DNA of 64,000 nucleotides from Streptomyces sp. MBT53 (GTDB lineage Bacteria; Actinomycetota; Actinomycetes; Streptomycetales; Streptomycetaceae). The notes beneath the pieces are model-generated. The model searched no databases, was not told where the DNA came from, and was given only the letters and a program-made list of their open reading frames with translations. How positions within the stretch are numbered: the first letter of the stretch is position 1; the number at the start of each line of letters is the position of its first letter. A program made the position numbers and the translations under genes. The DNA is taken from NCBI RefSeq assembly GCF_016654115.1, contig NZ_JAEQAZ010000004.1:1-64000 (forward strand), read 5' to 3'. Positions 52,560 to 61,250 of this stretch are shown here, piece by piece.

Positions 52560-53861
52560 TCACTTCGTGCTCGTGCCGACGCTCTCGGCGTACGCCTGGA
52601 TGTTCGCGGCGGCCTTCGCCGCGGTCTCCTTGCCCTTGGCCACGGCCTCCATCTCCTTGCCGAGCCGGGTCGCGACCTGCTGCCAGGTGCTCACCTGCGG
52701 GAACGCCCGCGCCTTCGTGAGCTGCGTGAAGAACGCGTCGAGGAGCGGCTGTCCCTTGATGGCGGGGTCGTCCCAGGCCGACACGGCCGCGGGCAGTGAG
52801 CTGTACGCCTTGAACTGCGCGACCTGGGTGCTCGGCTTCGAGACGTACCGGATGAACTTCCACGACGCGTCCGCGTTGCCGCCGGTCGCGAGCACACCCC
52901 AGCTGCCGCCGCCGGAGAAGGAGGCACTGCTCGAGGCGCCGGCCGGCAGCGGTGCGGTGGCGACATGCGATGCCGTCCAGCCGGTCTTCTTCGCGGCGGT
53001 GTCGAGCTGGCCGACGACCCAGGGGCCGGTGATCATGCAGGCCGTCTTGCCGGAGACGAAGTACGGCTGGGAGTCGAGGAAGGTGGGGGTCGCGGTGTCG
53101 GCGGAACCGGACGTGAAGAACGACGCGTTGTACTTGATCGCGTCGACCATCGCCGGTGTGTCGAGCGTCCACCTGCCGTCGGCGGAGAGCAGGGAGCCGC
53201 CGGCCTGCCAGGCGTACATCGCGGCGTCCTGGCCGTTGAAGATGTCCCAGCCGTTGTCGGCCCCGAGCCCGTGCACGGCTCCCGCGCCCTGCAGCGCCTT
53301 GAAGAAGGGCACCATCTCGGCCCAGGTGGTCGGCGCCTTGACGCCCGCCTTCTTGGCGAGGTCGGCGCGGTAGACGAGGGCGTACGTGTAGGCGTACCAG
53401 GGCACCGTGTAGGCGACGTCCTTGGCCACACCTGCGTCCCACAGGCTCTTGAAGAAGCTGCCGGAGTCGACGAGTCCGTCCGGCACGGGCCGCAGGATCG
53501 CCGGGTCGAGGAACTGCGCCTGCGACTCGGGGAAGAACTGGGCCACGTCCGGGCCCTTGCCCGCCGCGATCGCCGCCTGGAGCTTCGTGTAGTACTCGGA
53601 GTTCGGTATCAGCGTGAACTTCAGGGTGACGTCCGGGTTCGCGGCCTTGAACGGCTTGATCACCTTGTCGAGCACGCTGGCGTCGTCCTGGGTCGCCCAG
53701 ACGTTGACGGTGCCGGTGGCCGGGGTGGTGCCGATCGGCTTGGCGGACGCTTTCGCGGCGGCGGTCTCGGTACCGCGCCCGCAGCCGGTCAGGGCGAGGG
53801 TGCCGAGGAGAGCTGTGCCGGCGGTCAGTCTGAGGACGCCGCGACGGGAGGGGTTGGACAC
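52560..53861 (-). CDS. Carbohydrate ABC transporter substrate-binding lipoprotein
   Basis: A 433-residue extracytoplasmic protein of SBP_bac_1 (CUT1) type. A twin-arginine-like/lipoprotein signal NPSRRGVLRLTAG ends at the lipobox LALTGC (Cys27). The binding domain starts VNVWATQDDASVLDKVIKPF. GTG at 53861. First gene of the operon; a sugar, glycoside or nucleoside is expected as ligand (inference). Confidence 0.94.
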   Translation of the reverse strand: MSNPSRRGVLRLTAGTALLGTLALTGCGRGTETAAAKASAKPIGTTPATGTVNVWATQDDASVLDKVIKPFKAANPDVTLKFTLIPNSEYYTKLQAAIAAGKGPDVAQFFPESQAQFLDPAILRPVPDGLVDSGSFFKSLWDAGVAKDVAYTVPWYAYTYALVYRADLAKKAGVKAPTTWAEMVPFFKALQGAGAVHGLGADNGWDIFNGQDAAMYAWQAGGSLLSADGRWTLDTPAMVDAIKYNASFFTSGSADTATPTFLDSQPYFVSGKTACMITGPWVVGQLDTAAKKTGWTASHVATAPLPAGASSSASFSGGGSWGVLATGGNADASWKFIRYVSKPSTQVAQFKAYSSLPAAVSAWDDPAIKGQPLLDAFFTQLTKARAFPQVSTWQQVATRLGKEMEAVAKGKETAAKAAANIQAYAESVGTSTK

Positions 53862-53967
53862 TCGGTGGCTCCTGTCTCAAGACATCGCTGAGGACAGTGA
53901 TGTTTTTTCGTGAGAAAGCACCTCTTGCGGCTTGAGGGACCCAATGGGTGCGATGACGCCTATGCGA

Positions 53968-54046
53968 CTGGCGTTAACGCTAGGAAGTACCTATTTCGAC
54001 GGCGTGGCGGAGCCGTCACGAATAATTTCGGAACTTGTAGCGAAAT
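53968..54046. promoter_or_regulatory. Candidate operators before the glycoside operon
   Basis: The 330-base gap between this operon and HdeD contains CTGGCGTTAACGCTAG (53968-53983), a 16-bp palindrome with one mismatched pair around a perfect GCGTTAACGC, and the inverted repeat ATTTCG (54025-54030) / CGAAAT (54041-54046), 10 bases apart. Both are plausible ROK-type sites. Rest of the gap is unremarkable. Confidence 0.4.
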
Positions 54047-54196
54047 CGCCCGCGCATGCCGTCCGGGGTGGGTCGTCGCCCGCCCGGAACGCCCCGAACC
54101 TAAGCATCCCGATAGCTACAGCAGTGCAGTCGGATGACGGATGGGCCCCGGACCGCCGAGCCCTAGCGTCGGCATTGGGAAAGAGGCGACCGGCCC

Positions 54197-54751
54197 ATGC
54201 CCCCTCGGCCGAGAAGGGAAGTGATCACCATACTCAGCTCACCCAACGCCCTGTTGTGGCGCGGCATCCTCGCGGTTGCCTTCGGACTGGTATCGCTGGT
54301 GTGGCCCGGCATAACCGTGGGCACATTCGTCTACCTGTTCGCCTTCTACGCCTTCTTCGCCGCGGCCAACGACGCCGTTCGCGCGTTCAGCGGCAACCGG
54401 GCGGGGCCGGTCTTCGGCTGGCTGCTGCTGGCCCTGCTGTCCGCCGTGAGCGGAGCCGCCGCGATCCTGTGGCCGGGCATCACGGCGCTGGCACTCACCC
54501 TCTGGGTCGGCGGGTGGGCGCTGGTCACCGGCGCTGTCGAGATCGGCATGGCCACGCAGGAGGGCGAGTCCGCCGGAGAGCGCGCGATGTTCATGCTGAC
54601 CGGGCTGGTGTCCGTCGCCCTGGCCTTCGCGCTCTTCGTGCGGCCGGACGTCGGCGCGGTCTCACTGGCGACCGTGTTCGGCCTGTTCAGCCTGATGTAC
54701 GGGACGTCGGGCATCGTCCTCTCACTCCACCTGCGGCAAAGAGCGGCATAG
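54197..54751 (+). CDS. HdeD-family membrane protein
   Basis: A 184-residue protein of the HdeD/DUF308 type: six hydrophobic helices with internal pseudo-repeats (LVWPGITVGTFVYLF, ILWPGITALALTLWV). Linked to acid stress in E. coli; role unknown here. ATG at 54197; GTG at 54221 is an alternative start. The next gene follows after 80 bases. Confidence 0.87.
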   Translation: MPPRPRREVITILSSPNALLWRGILAVAFGLVSLVWPGITVGTFVYLFAFYAFFAAANDAVRAFSGNRAGPVFGWLLLALLSAVSGAAAILWPGITALALTLWVGGWALVTGAVEIGMATQEGESAGERAMFMLTGLVSVALAFALFVRPDVGAVSLATVFGLFSLMYGTSGIVLSLHLRQRAA

Positions 54752-54830
54752 CGGCATGCGTGGCGTCGGCGTGCCCGTGTCGCGCGATGTCCGAGACCCA
54801 CCGAATCACCCTCACGAGACAGGAATCATC

Positions 54831-55259
54831 ATGGACAAGCTTTCGGACCAGCTCAGCAAGTTGGCGGACCGGACGAAGAGGGTCGAGGACACCGCCACGG
54901 CCGCCAAGGCGAAGAACCGCGCGCAGCTGGAGACGACGAAGACCAGTCTCAAGGCATCCATCGATGCCGTGGGGGCCAAGACCGACGACGCCAAGGCCCG
55001 GGCGCAGGGCCGGCTGAGCGACGCGCACGACTCGGTGCAGAAGCACTTCGCCGACCGCCGCGCGGCGAGCGCCGAGCACAAGGCCGAACGCGACCTCAAG
55101 AAGGCCGAACGCCGCGCCGACGACGCCGAGCAGGACGCCGCGGGCGCGATCGCCCTGGTGCTCTACGTACTGGACCAGGCCGAGTACGCCGTCGTGGACG
55201 CCGTACTCGCCCGCGCCGACGCCGACGACCTCGCCGCCGCGACGGGAACCTCCGGGTGA
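54831..55259 (+). CDS. Coiled-coil protein of unknown function
   Basis: A 142-residue, highly charged helical protein: heptads of Ala/Lys/Glu/Asp (DRTKRVEDTATAAKAKN, DAKARAQGRLSDAHDSV) followed by a less charged C-terminus ALVLYVLDQAEYAVVDAVL. Such proteins recur next to HdeD genes in streptomycetes. No enzymatic motif; predicted cytoplasmic. Confidence 0.75.
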   Translation: MDKLSDQLSKLADRTKRVEDTATAAKAKNRAQLETTKTSLKASIDAVGAKTDDAKARAQGRLSDAHDSVQKHFADRRAASAEHKAERDLKKAERRADDAEQDAAGAIALVLYVLDQAEYAVVDAVLARADADDLAAATGTSG

Positions 55260-55445
55260 CGGCCCGCTAGGACCGGCTCTGTTCCGCGTACGTGCAAACT
55301 GGACGGCCGCAGCCTCCCCTCCGGTGGCGAGGGTGCGGCCCTCCCGCGTCCCGATGTCACATCCTCGCGTCCGCCGGTGTCTTCATGCCGAACCGCCGGG
55401 CAGACACACGTACCGGCCCGGACAGGCACGTACCAGGAGGACATC

Positions 55446-55522
55446 ATGACGCTTCGCGTTCCGAGGGCCGGGCTCCCCGCCGAGCTGCGCGAGACCATGA
55501 TCGAGCAGGCTGATCGGGACGC
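55446..55522 (+). pseudogene. Start of a carboxymuconolactone decarboxylase-family gene
   Basis: GGAGG and ATG open MTLRVPRAGLPAELRETMIEQ, similar to the N-terminus of streptomycete CMD-family proteins (xLRxPxAELPxEL). The rest is missing: after about 25 codons the frame runs into the end of the convergent binding-protein gene. Presumably the remainder was deleted. Confidence 0.45.
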
Positions 55523-56536
55523 CTACTGGGCGGCCTGCTGCCCCGCGGCCACCGTGCGGAGATACGCGCCGAGGCGGGCGATGGCCGACGGGTTGCGTGG
55601 GCTCTCGACGAGGTCGACGTAGTCCAGGACGAAGATCCGCCGGTGCTTGACGGCGGAGACGTTGCGGAGCGGGGCGTAGGAGAGGAGGAACTTCTTCTTC
55701 TGTTCCGCGCTCACGTCGCCGTAGTCGCAGATCACGATGACATCGGGGTCGCGCTTCACGACGGTTTCCCAACCGACCGTGGTCCAGGAGTCGTTGACGT
55801 CGTGCATGGCGTTGACCCCGCCGGCCTCGCTGATGATCTGGTCGGGAGCGGCGTAGCGGCCCGAGGTGAACGGGGCGTCCTGGCCGCTGTCGTAGAGGAA
55901 GACCGTGGGGCTCTTCGCGGGAGCCTCGCTGTGGACGGTGGCTATGTGCTTCTTGAAGTCGGCGATCAGGGTGGCCGCGCGCTTCTCGACGCCGAAGAGC
56001 TTTCCGAGGTTGGTGAGGTCGGTGTAAAGGGCGTCGAGGGGCGGCATGATGCCGCGCGAGGTGTCGGTGCGGCCGTTGCGGCAGGACTCGGTGAGGACGT
56101 ACGAGGGGATGCCGAGCTTCTTCAGGGCGTCGGGGGTGAAGCCGCTGTCGTCGCGGAAGCCGTAGTTCCAGCCGGCGAAGACGAGGTCGGCGCGGGCGTC
56201 GAGGACGTTCTCCTTGGTGAGTTGGTCCTTGGACAGCCACGTGACCTTCTGGTAGCCGTCCTTCCAGGGCACGTCGGTCAGATCGCCCTTGTCGTCGGGC
56301 ATGGCGAACCCGGCCATGCGGTTCTCCAGCCCGAGGGCGAACATCAGCTCGGTGATACCGACGTCGTTGGTGACGACTCGCTTCGGGACGGTCTTGTACG
56401 TCACCTTCTGACCGCAGTTGGTGAGGGTGACCGCCTCGGCGGACCGGGTGTCCGCGGTCGACTCGACACTCGCACCGCAGCCGGTGGCTGTCACGGTCGC
56501 GGCGAGGCAGAGAGCGGCGGCGAGCAACTTGCGCAT
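55523..56536 (-). CDS. FecB/BtuF-type substrate-binding lipoprotein
   Basis: A 337-residue metal-chelate/corrinoid-binding lipoprotein (lipobox TVTATGC). The body starts NCGQKVTYKTVPKRVVTNDV, then LMFALGLENRMAGFAMPDD and the two-lobed periplasmic_BP_2 fold. With ATPase and FecCD permease and the cobalamin riboswitch at 58440-58610 it likely captures cobalamin, cobinamide or a related chelate; similar proteins have also been called F420-0 or siderophore transporters. Confidence 0.88.
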   Translation of the reverse strand: MRKLLAAALCLAATVTATGCGASVESTADTRSAEAVTLTNCGQKVTYKTVPKRVVTNDVGITELMFALGLENRMAGFAMPDDKGDLTDVPWKDGYQKVTWLSKDQLTKENVLDARADLVFAGWNYGFRDDSGFTPDALKKLGIPSYVLTESCRNGRTDTSRGIMPPLDALYTDLTNLGKLFGVEKRAATLIADFKKHIATVHSEAPAKSPTVFLYDSGQDAPFTSGRYAAPDQIISEAGGVNAMHDVNDSWTTVGWETVVKRDPDVIVICDYGDVSAEQKKKFLLSYAPLRNVSAVKHRRIFVLDYVDLVESPRNPSAIARLGAYLRTVAAGQQAAQ

Positions 56537-56544
56537 GAGGGTCC

Positions 56545-57312
56545 TTACGTGGTGGGCGGGAGCAGGTCGAACAGGAGCTGGACGGCGCCGGTCTCCGGGT
56601 GTCGTACCGGGTGCGCTCGGACTCCGAACACCTCGGCGAGGAGGGCGGGTCGGAGTACGTCGTGCGGTGCGCCGGAGGCGACGATCCGGCCGCCCGCGAT
56701 CACGTACAGCAGGTCGCAGTGCGCGGCGGCGAGGTTGAGGTCGTGCAGGGCCGCGAGTACGGTCAGGCCGCTGCGGCGGACCAGGGACAGCACGTCCAAC
56801 TGGTGGGCGATGTCGAGGTGGTTGGTGGGTTCGTCGAGGACGAGGACGCGTGGGCGCTGGGCGAGTGCGCGGGCGATCAGGACGCGCTGCCTCTCGCCGC
56901 CGGACAGGGCGAGGAAGCCGCGGTCGGCGAGGTGGGTGACACCGGTGCGTTCCATGGCTTCGGCGCAGATCTCCCGGTCCGACGCGGCGGTCCGGTCCCG
57001 GTGCGGCAGCCGTCCCATGGCGACCACTTCGGAGACGGTGAAGTCGAACTCGGCCGACGACTCCTGCGGCAGCGCGGCCAACACCCGGGCGGCGGCCCGT
57101 GGTTCCATCGCGTGTACGTCGTCCCCGTCGAGCCGGACCGTGCCGCCGGCCGGTCGTAGCGCCCGGTACACGCACCTCAACAGGGTTGATTTTCCGCTGC
57201 CGTTGGGGCCAACGAGCCCGACGAACGCCCCGGAGTCCACGGCGAGCTTGATGTCGTCGACCAGCCGCACGGCGCCCGCGTCGACCGACAGCCCCTCGAT
57301 GTCGAGCCGCAT
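56545..57312 (-). CDS. FecE/BtuD-type ABC transporter ATPase
   Basis: A 255-residue nucleotide-binding subunit: Walker A GPNGSGKSTLL (residues 36-46), signature LSGGERQRVLIARALAQ near 138, Walker B VLVLDEPTNHLD, and switch His in LAALHDLNLA. Overlaps the permease gene by one base (TGATG). Confidence 0.95.
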   Translation of the reverse strand: MRLDIEGLSVDAGAVRLVDDIKLAVDSGAFVGLVGPNGSGKSTLLRCVYRALRPAGGTVRLDGDDVHAMEPRAAARVLAALPQESSAEFDFTVSEVVAMGRLPHRDRTAASDREICAEAMERTGVTHLADRGFLALSGGERQRVLIARALAQRPRVLVLDEPTNHLDIAHQLDVLSLVRRSGLTVLAALHDLNLAAAHCDLLYVIAGGRIVASGAPHDVLRPALLAEVFGVRAHPVRHPETGAVQLLFDLLPPTT

Positions 57313-58373
57313 CAACGACCCCCGAACGCATAGCCGCCGCGCCGCATCAGCAGCAGGAAGGCGGGCACTCCCACGACGGCGGTGATGACGCCGACCGGGA
57401 GTTCGGCCGGGGCCAGCAGCAGCCGGGACAGTACGTCCGCCCACACCAGCAGCACCGCGCCGACCAGGGGCGCGACCGCGAGGACCCTGCGGTGATCGGC
57501 GCCGACGAGCATCCGTACGAGGTGCGGCACCATGAGCCCGACGAAGCCGATGGCGCCGCTGACCGCCACCACCGTTCCCGTCACGGCCGCCGTGACGACG
57601 AATAACTCCCGGCGCAGCCGGGCCGGTTGGACGCCGAGCGCGGCGGAGGTCTCGTCCCCCATCGCGAGGGCGTTGAGCGGTTCCGCCCGCCATCGCAGCC
57701 ACGTCCAGCCGGCCGCCACGGTCACGGCGGCCAGCGGCACCTGCGCCCAGGTCGCGCCGCCCAGGCTCCCGAGCAGCCACATCATCGCCGAGCGGGCCGC
57801 CTCGCCGCGGGCCGCGCCGAACACCATCACGGTGGTGACGGCTTCGAAGCCGTAGGCCAGCGCGGTCCCGGTGAGGATCAGCCGCAGCGGGGTGAGGCCG
57901 TGCGGCGAGCGGGCCACGGCGTAGACCAGGACCATGGCCGCGAGCGCCGAGGCGAACGCGGACGCGGACAGCGCCCAGACGCCGAGGCCGGCGAACGCGC
58001 CCAGCAGGATGACGGCGTTGGCGCCCACCGCCGCGCCGGAGGAGATGCCGAGGACGAACGGATCGGCGAGCGCGTTGCGGACCATGGCCTGGACGGCCAC
58101 GCCGACGGCCGAGAGCCCGGCGCCGACGACGGCCGCGAGGACGACCCTCGGCAGCCGGATCTCCCAGACGATGGTGTAGTCGGCGGCGTCGTCGGCGGGT
58201 ATGGTCCCGCCGCTGACTCCGGCCCACAGGAAGCGGAACACGTCCGCCGGTCCGATGCCGGCCGCCCCCAGTGCGACACCGCACACGAGGGAGACGCAGA
58301 GCAGGAGCAGCAGCCCAAGTATCAGCAGCGGCTGGGGTGTTCGGGCCGGGCCGGAGCTCGGAGGTCGGCGCAC
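57312..58373 (-). CDS. FecCD-type ABC transporter permease (corrinoid/metal chelate)
   Basis: A 353-residue FecCD-family membrane protein with about nine to ten helices; VQAMVRNALADPFVLGISSG and GFVGLMVPHLVRMLVG are family hallmarks. The start is taken as GTG at 58373, preceded by GGTGAAGGACC; translating upstream would enter the riboswitch. First gene of the operon with the ATPase and lipoprotein. Confidence 0.93.
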   Translation of the reverse strand: MRRPPSSGPARTPQPLLILGLLLLLCVSLVCGVALGAAGIGPADVFRFLWAGVSGGTIPADDAADYTIVWEIRLPRVVLAAVVGAGLSAVGVAVQAMVRNALADPFVLGISSGAAVGANAVILLGAFAGLGVWALSASAFASALAAMVLVYAVARSPHGLTPLRLILTGTALAYGFEAVTTVMVFGAARGEAARSAMMWLLGSLGGATWAQVPLAAVTVAAGWTWLRWRAEPLNALAMGDETSAALGVQPARLRRELFVVTAAVTGTVVAVSGAIGFVGLMVPHLVRMLVGADHRRVLAVAPLVGAVLLVWADVLSRLLLAPAELPVGVITAVVGVPAFLLLMRRGGYAFGGR

Positions 58374-58439
58374 GATCGGCGGTCCTTCACCTGGGGCCGC
58401 CTGGTGAGCCTCGATCGAGGAGACAGCCCGTACGACCGT

Positions 58440-58610
58440 GCCGGCCGCTCGGATCCCCTCTCGCAGTCCACGGCGAGCAGTCAACGGGTCGCACCACCCA
58501 CGGGCGATCGGGCTCACGCGACGACCAGGGGTCGCCACGCACACCGTTGCGGGACAGCGCCGGATTCTCACCGGACTTCCCCCGCGGGAGGCAAGGGGAG
58601 CCTAACAAAC
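58440..58610 (-). promoter_or_regulatory. Cobalamin (B12) riboswitch upstream of FecCD-type importer
   Basis: On the minus strand from 58610: GGCTCCCCTTGCCTCC, then GGGGAAGTCCGGTGAGAATC and CCGGCGCTGTCCCGCAACGG at about 58590-58547, the classic B12-riboswitch core, followed by a variable stem and GAGCCCGATCGCC. The three-gene importer starts about 65 bases downstream. This assigns the system to B12/corrinoid metabolism. Confidence 0.9.
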
Positions 58611-58684
58611 GGGGACGAGCAGGTCGGAGCCGCCCGAGCCGGAACCCCGGCTCACCCTCGACAGGACGAACGGAGCGGTCGTAG

Positions 58685-59446
58685 ATGCGGGAACAGGACG
58701 GTGAAGTGCCCCTGCGCGGCGGGCGCGTGACCCCCGGCGTGGTGCGTGTCGGCGACACGGTGCGCCGACCGGTCACGGAGGCGTCGCCCTTCGTGGCACG
58801 GCTACTCGGCCATGTCGAAGGGCGTGGTTTCGCCGGTGCCCCACGTCACCTGGGCCTCGACACGGCCGGACGCGACACGCTCAGCTACCTGCCCGGCCAG
58901 GTCCCTGCCAGGTTCCGGTGCTGGACTGACGCACAGATCACGGCGGCCGGTGCGCTGCTCCGGTCCCTGCACGACGCGACCCGTGGCTGCGTGCTCGCCG
59001 GGGCGTGCCCCGTCGTCTGCCACCACGACCCCGGCCCGAACAACGCCGTGTTCCGCGACGGTCTCCCTTACGCCTTCATCGACTTCGACACCGCCGCGCC
59101 CGGTGATCCCCTCGAAGACGTCGGATACGCGGCCTGGACATGGTGCGTCTCCTCCCGCCCCACCGCTCCGCCCGCCGCCGCACAGGCGAACCAGGTGCGG
59201 ATCCTCGCGGACGCCTACGGCCTCGAAGCCTGCGCCCGTGGCGAATTGGTCGACGTGATGCTCGACCGGCAGGCCCGCAACGCGAGTTGGTGGCGTCAGC
59301 GCCTCGGCGAGCTTGAACTTCGTCCCGATGAGGCCGAGTTGATCGTCTCCCGCGTCGAGTGGTCCGAGCGGGAACACGCGCACACCGCCGCGTATCGCTC
59401 CACGTTCGAGAGGGCGTTGCCGGTCACGCCCCCACCCTCGCGATGA
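58685..59446 (+). CDS. Aminoglycoside-phosphotransferase-like kinase
   Basis: A 253-residue APH-fold protein: catalytic loop VVCHHDPGPNNAVF (Brenner motif with His/Asp/Asn, about 116-129), DFG-like FIDFDTAAPGDPLEDVGY. The N-lobe with the nucleotide-binding Lys is short. Drug or small-molecule phosphorylation is possible but not shown. It overlaps the convergent FBP gene by 23 bases. Confidence 0.85.
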   Translation: MREQDGEVPLRGGRVTPGVVRVGDTVRRPVTEASPFVARLLGHVEGRGFAGAPRHLGLDTAGRDTLSYLPGQVPARFRCWTDAQITAAGALLRSLHDATRGCVLAGACPVVCHHDPGPNNAVFRDGLPYAFIDFDTAAPGDPLEDVGYAAWTWCVSSRPTAPPAAAQANQVRILADAYGLEACARGELVDVMLDRQARNASWWRQRLGELELRPDEAELIVSRVEWSEREHAHTAAYRSTFERALPVTPPPSR

Positions 59447-59915
59447 ACGTGGCGAGGTTCGTCACGGTCCGGCGGATCTTCTCCTCCAGGGTGAGGGATT
59501 CCTGGAGGCGGGCGCCGACGCCCGTTTCCTTCTTGCCTCGTACGTAGAGGGAGCAGGCGAGGTCGCTGCACATGTAGACGCCGACCGAGTTGCCCTGTTG
59601 TCCGGCCTTGCCCGATCTGGGCGCGACCATCAGGGAGACGCCTCCGGTGTGGGTGGTCAGGCAGACCGAGCACATGCTGCGGCGCTGCTGCCAGGAGGCG
59701 GCGCCGGAGGTGCGCAGTTGGACGCCGACCGGGCGGCCGTCCAGTTCGGTCACGACGTAGGCCCGGTCGGGGGCCTGGGGATCTCGCCAGCCCAGGAAGT
59801 CCAGGTCGTCCCAGGATCGTTCGGCCAGGTCACGGGGGACGGACAGGCGTTTGGCCTCGCCCTTGGTGCAGTTCACGAACGCGGTGCGGATCTCTTGCTC
59901 GGTCAGCGGCTTCAT
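59424..59915 (-). CDS. FBP-domain (FusB-like, EF-G-binding) zinc-finger protein
   Basis: A 163-residue protein with a C-terminal treble-clef zinc finger, visible as CSVCLTTHTGG and MCSDLACSLYVRG (four Cys near 93-134), typical of FBP_C / FusB elongation-factor-G-binding proteins. Homologues protect EF-G from fusidic acid or respond to stalled translation. Divergent from a TetR regulator with a perfect operator between them. Confidence 0.8.
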   Translation of the reverse strand: MKPLTEQEIRTAFVNCTKGEAKRLSVPRDLAERSWDDLDFLGWRDPQAPDRAYVVTELDGRPVGVQLRTSGAASWQQRRSMCSVCLTTHTGGVSLMVAPRSGKAGQQGNSVGVYMCSDLACSLYVRGKKETGVGARLQESLTLEEKIRRTVTNLATFIARVGA

Positions 59916-59928
59916 AACAGACACGCTA

Positions 59929-59953
59929 ATTTGCCTAATCGAGTTAGGCAAAT
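59929..59953. promoter_or_regulatory. Perfect TetR-type operator
   Basis: ATTTGCCTAA (59929-59938) and TTAGGCAAAT (59944-59953): a perfect 10-bp inverted repeat with 5-base spacer TCGAG, in the 85 bases between the divergent FBP and TetR genes. Its length and central position fit a TetR dimer site controlling both. Confidence 0.8.
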
Positions 59954-60000
59954 GCATAATCTTCGAAGCCACAGAGTGAAAACCGACACGGAGGACGGCC

Positions 60001-60594
60001 ATGGCAGGGACCGGACGGGTGGGACTGACCACGGAGCGCCTGGTCCGGGCGGGCGCGGACCTGGCCGACGAGATCGGCTTCGAGCAGGCGACCCCCGCGG
60101 AGCTGGCCCGGCGTTTCGGCGTCAGGACCGCGAGTCTGTACTCGCACGTGAGCAACGCCCACGACCTCAAGACCAGGATCGCCCTGCTCGCCCTGGAGGA
60201 ACTGGCCGACCAGGTCTCCGCCGCGGTGGCCGGGCGGGCCGGCCGGGACGCCCTGACCGCCTTCGCGAACGCCTACCGCGACTACGCCCTCAAGCACCCG
60301 GGCCGCTTCGTCGCGGCCCGGTTCCGGCTCGACCCGGAGACGGCCGCCGCCAGCGCGGGCGTACGGCACGCACAGATGACACGGGCCATCCTGCGCGGCT
60401 ACGACCTTGCCGAACCTCAACAGACGCATGCGGTACGGCTGTTGGGCAGCGTCTTCACCGGTTTCGTCGGACTGGAGTCCGCCGGCGGCTTCGACCACAG
60501 CGCCCCGGACGCGCAGGAGAGTTGGACCGAGATCCTCGACGCCCTCGACGCTCTGCTCCGCACCTGGCCCAAAGCGCCCGCGTCGCGACCGTAG
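60001..60594 (+). CDS. TetR-family regulator (WHG-domain type)
   Basis: A 197-residue TetR protein: helix-turn-helix QATPAELARRFGVRTASLYSH near 30-50 and a C-terminal domain with the WHG-type LLGSVFTGFVGLESAGGF near 140-158. Divergent to the FBP gene; probable repressor of itself and the FBP protein through the perfect palindrome at 59929-59953. Confidence 0.92.
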   Translation: MAGTGRVGLTTERLVRAGADLADEIGFEQATPAELARRFGVRTASLYSHVSNAHDLKTRIALLALEELADQVSAAVAGRAGRDALTAFANAYRDYALKHPGRFVAARFRLDPETAAASAGVRHAQMTRAILRGYDLAEPQQTHAVRLLGSVFTGFVGLESAGGFDHSAPDAQESWTEILDALDALLRTWPKAPASRP

Positions 60595-60694
60595 AAGACG
60601 GCAAACCGCCGTCCGGCGCCGGCTCGGCCGAATACTCTACGGATACGCACGGACACGACGCGCTGCTCGCCGCGGCCGACCGAGGAGGAATCCC

Positions 60695-61237
60695 GTGTCA
60701 TCGCCCCTCGACCCCCAGCACGCTCCCGTCGGCGATGTGGGCGCGGCGCTCATGATCGTCGACTCCCGGCTCAAGACCGTCCACGACGGCAGGACCAGGA
60801 CCGATCCCGAACAGCAGGCGCTGATGGAGCAGTTCATCGCGTCGTTGGGTCCGGAGGGAGTCGAGGACGTCCTGGCCGGCACGTGCACCCTCATCTACAT
60901 CTTCATGACGTGGCTGCGGAAGGCTCACGAGAGTCAGGGCAAGGACGTCATCGAGTACGTGGTGCCCACCCTCGTGGGCACGCTGCGCATGATGCCCAGG
61001 AGCGTTCCGCCCGGGGCCGTCCCCACCATGGCCGGCCTGGTCGTCGCGGCGGGCATCGGACTGAGCCCGAATCTGTGGCGCGAGCAGTACGGGGACTGGA
61101 CCAAGGACGAGATGACTCCGCTGGAGGCCACCGCCTTCCTCCTCGCGGAACACATCAACCGCATCACGGACGACCCCGACTCGGCAACCCGTCTGATCAC
61201 CGACGCGCTGTCGCGCGCGGACGAGGACGAGGACTGA
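60695..61237 (+). CDS. Hypothetical protein
   Basis: A 180-residue soluble or membrane-peripheral protein, GTG start with GAGGAGGAA upstream. A moderately hydrophobic segment, LAGTCTLIYIFMTWL, lies near 60-75; the C-terminus is acidic (SRADEDED). No family recognised. Real by codon bias and ribosome site. Confidence 0.7.
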   Translation: MSSPLDPQHAPVGDVGAALMIVDSRLKTVHDGRTRTDPEQQALMEQFIASLGPEGVEDVLAGTCTLIYIFMTWLRKAHESQGKDVIEYVVPTLVGTLRMMPRSVPPGAVPTMAGLVVAAGIGLSPNLWREQYGDWTKDEMTPLEATAFLLAEHINRITDDPDSATRLITDALSRADEDED

Positions 61238-61250
61238 CGTACCGCGACCT

